NCBI GenBank assembly: GCA_011524785.1
Contig: WTJQ01000298.1
Span: forward strand, 1-6,290
DNA: 6,290 bases
Source of the DNA: Planctomycetota bacterium
GTDB lineage: Bacteria; Planctomycetota; UBA1135; GCA-002686595
Direction of reading: 5' to 3'
Each line of letters starts with the position of its first letter. Position 1 is the stretch's first letter. The notes below the pieces were generated by a model. The model did not search any database, was not told where the DNA came from, and saw only the letters and a list, made by a program, of their open reading frames with translations. Shown here one piece after another: positions 6,127 to 6,290 of this stretch. The translations under genes were made by a program, and so were the position numbers.

Positions 6127-6151
6127 GGTCGGGGGCGGGTATCCTCCCGGC

Positions 6152-6290
6152 ATGGCAGCTCCGTTCCGGGTCGGGATCGTCGCCGACGACCTCACGAGCG
6201 CGGCCGATGGGGGCGGCCCCTTCGTGGAGGCAGGGCTCACCTGCACGGTGGGGTGCGCCGGGCGAGTGCCCGAGACCGGCGAGGTGCGCG
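6152..6290 (+). CDS. Four-carbon acid sugar kinase family protein (DUF1537-type), N-terminal fragment
   Basis: Only the first 46 residues lie in the window and the frame is open to the edge. Residues 7-19, VGIVADDLTSAAD, followed by a Gly-rich turn and FVEAGLTCTV (24-33), match the N-terminal substrate-binding domain of the four-carbon acid sugar kinase family (formerly DUF1537; DtnK, DenK and OtnK types). The family usually reads ADDLTGAxDTG at this point. Here Ser16 replaces the first Gly and Gly20 replaces the Thr/Ser. Characterised members phosphorylate D-threonate, L-threonate, D-erythronate or 3-oxo-tetronates with ATP in the cytoplasm, so the exact substrate cannot be given. The ATG at 6152 sits 25 bases after the sulfatase-fold stop and is the natural start for the first beta strand. 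No clear Shine-Dalgarno sequence is visible. It is probably in the same operon as the preceding gene. Confidence 0.82.
   Translation, partial: MAAPFRVGIVADDLTSAADGGGPFVEAGLTCTVGCAGRVPETGEVR

Noticed and set aside
6127..6151. Possible terminator between the sulfatase-fold gene and the kinase, from CGGG and CCCG flanking TATCCT
   Set aside because: The stem is only four pairs with no following T-run, and the short gap with same-strand genes fits an operon better.
4306..6246. A minus-strand frame open from 6246 down through the intergenic region into the porter, suggesting a protein of more than 1100 residues
   Set aside because: Upstream of 4305 it lies antisense to the sulfatase-fold gene, which has clear family motifs. 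The antisense translation is Arg/Pro/Gly/Glu-rich with no recognisable domain. It is open because of third-position GC bias. Only the part from 4305 downward is the real porter.

Overview
The window is very GC-rich, densely packed bacterial DNA with no RNA genes, transposases, integrases or CRISPR repeats. Third-position GC bias is strong, so several frames opposite real genes stay open by chance. Two outward-facing gene groups diverge from a 189-base intergenic region at 4306-4494. Predicted lipoprotein signals point to a Gram-negative-type organism. A GH16 laminarinase-like enzyme, a sugar porter, a sulfatase-fold lipoprotein and very high GC together would fit a marine Planctomycetota-like or similar high-GC lineage. 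That placement is a low-confidence inference, because no phylogenetic marker gene is present.

Left half, minus strand, read from 4305 down to 1: a compact three-gene unit that looks like a beta-1,3-glucan (laminarin-type) utilisation operon. It runs in the order sugar porter of the MFS superfamily (2719-4305), lipoprotein GH16 endo-glucanase (1520-2713), then a large cytoplasmic protein cut by the window edge (1-1520). The N-terminal half of that last protein resembles the GH94/GH149/GH161 glycoside phosphorylases. The genes are 5 bases apart and then overlap by one base (TGATG). The inferred division of labour is: the GH16 lipoprotein cuts glucan outside the cytoplasm, the porter imports sugar or short oligosaccharides, and the phosphorylase splits them with phosphate to give a sugar 1-phosphate. 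No SusC/SusD-type pair is visible in the window.

Right half, plus strand, read from 4495 to 6290: a 68-residue two-segment membrane protein of unknown role (4495-4701), a sulfatase-fold lipoprotein (4714-6126) and the first 46 residues of a four-carbon acid sugar kinase (6152 onward, cut by the edge). The sulfatase-fold protein has threonine where true sulfatases have the cysteine or serine that becomes formylglycine, so it may be a phosphatase, phosphodiesterase or phospho-group transferase rather than a sulfatase. The functional link among these three genes is not evident from sequence.

The most useful points for follow-up are the phosphorylase candidate and its coupling to GH16, the Thr-type sulfatase-fold enzyme, the long periplasmic loop and altered PESPR motif of the porter, and a repeated 10-mer in the divergent intergenic region. 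Nothing here is clearly a wholly new system.
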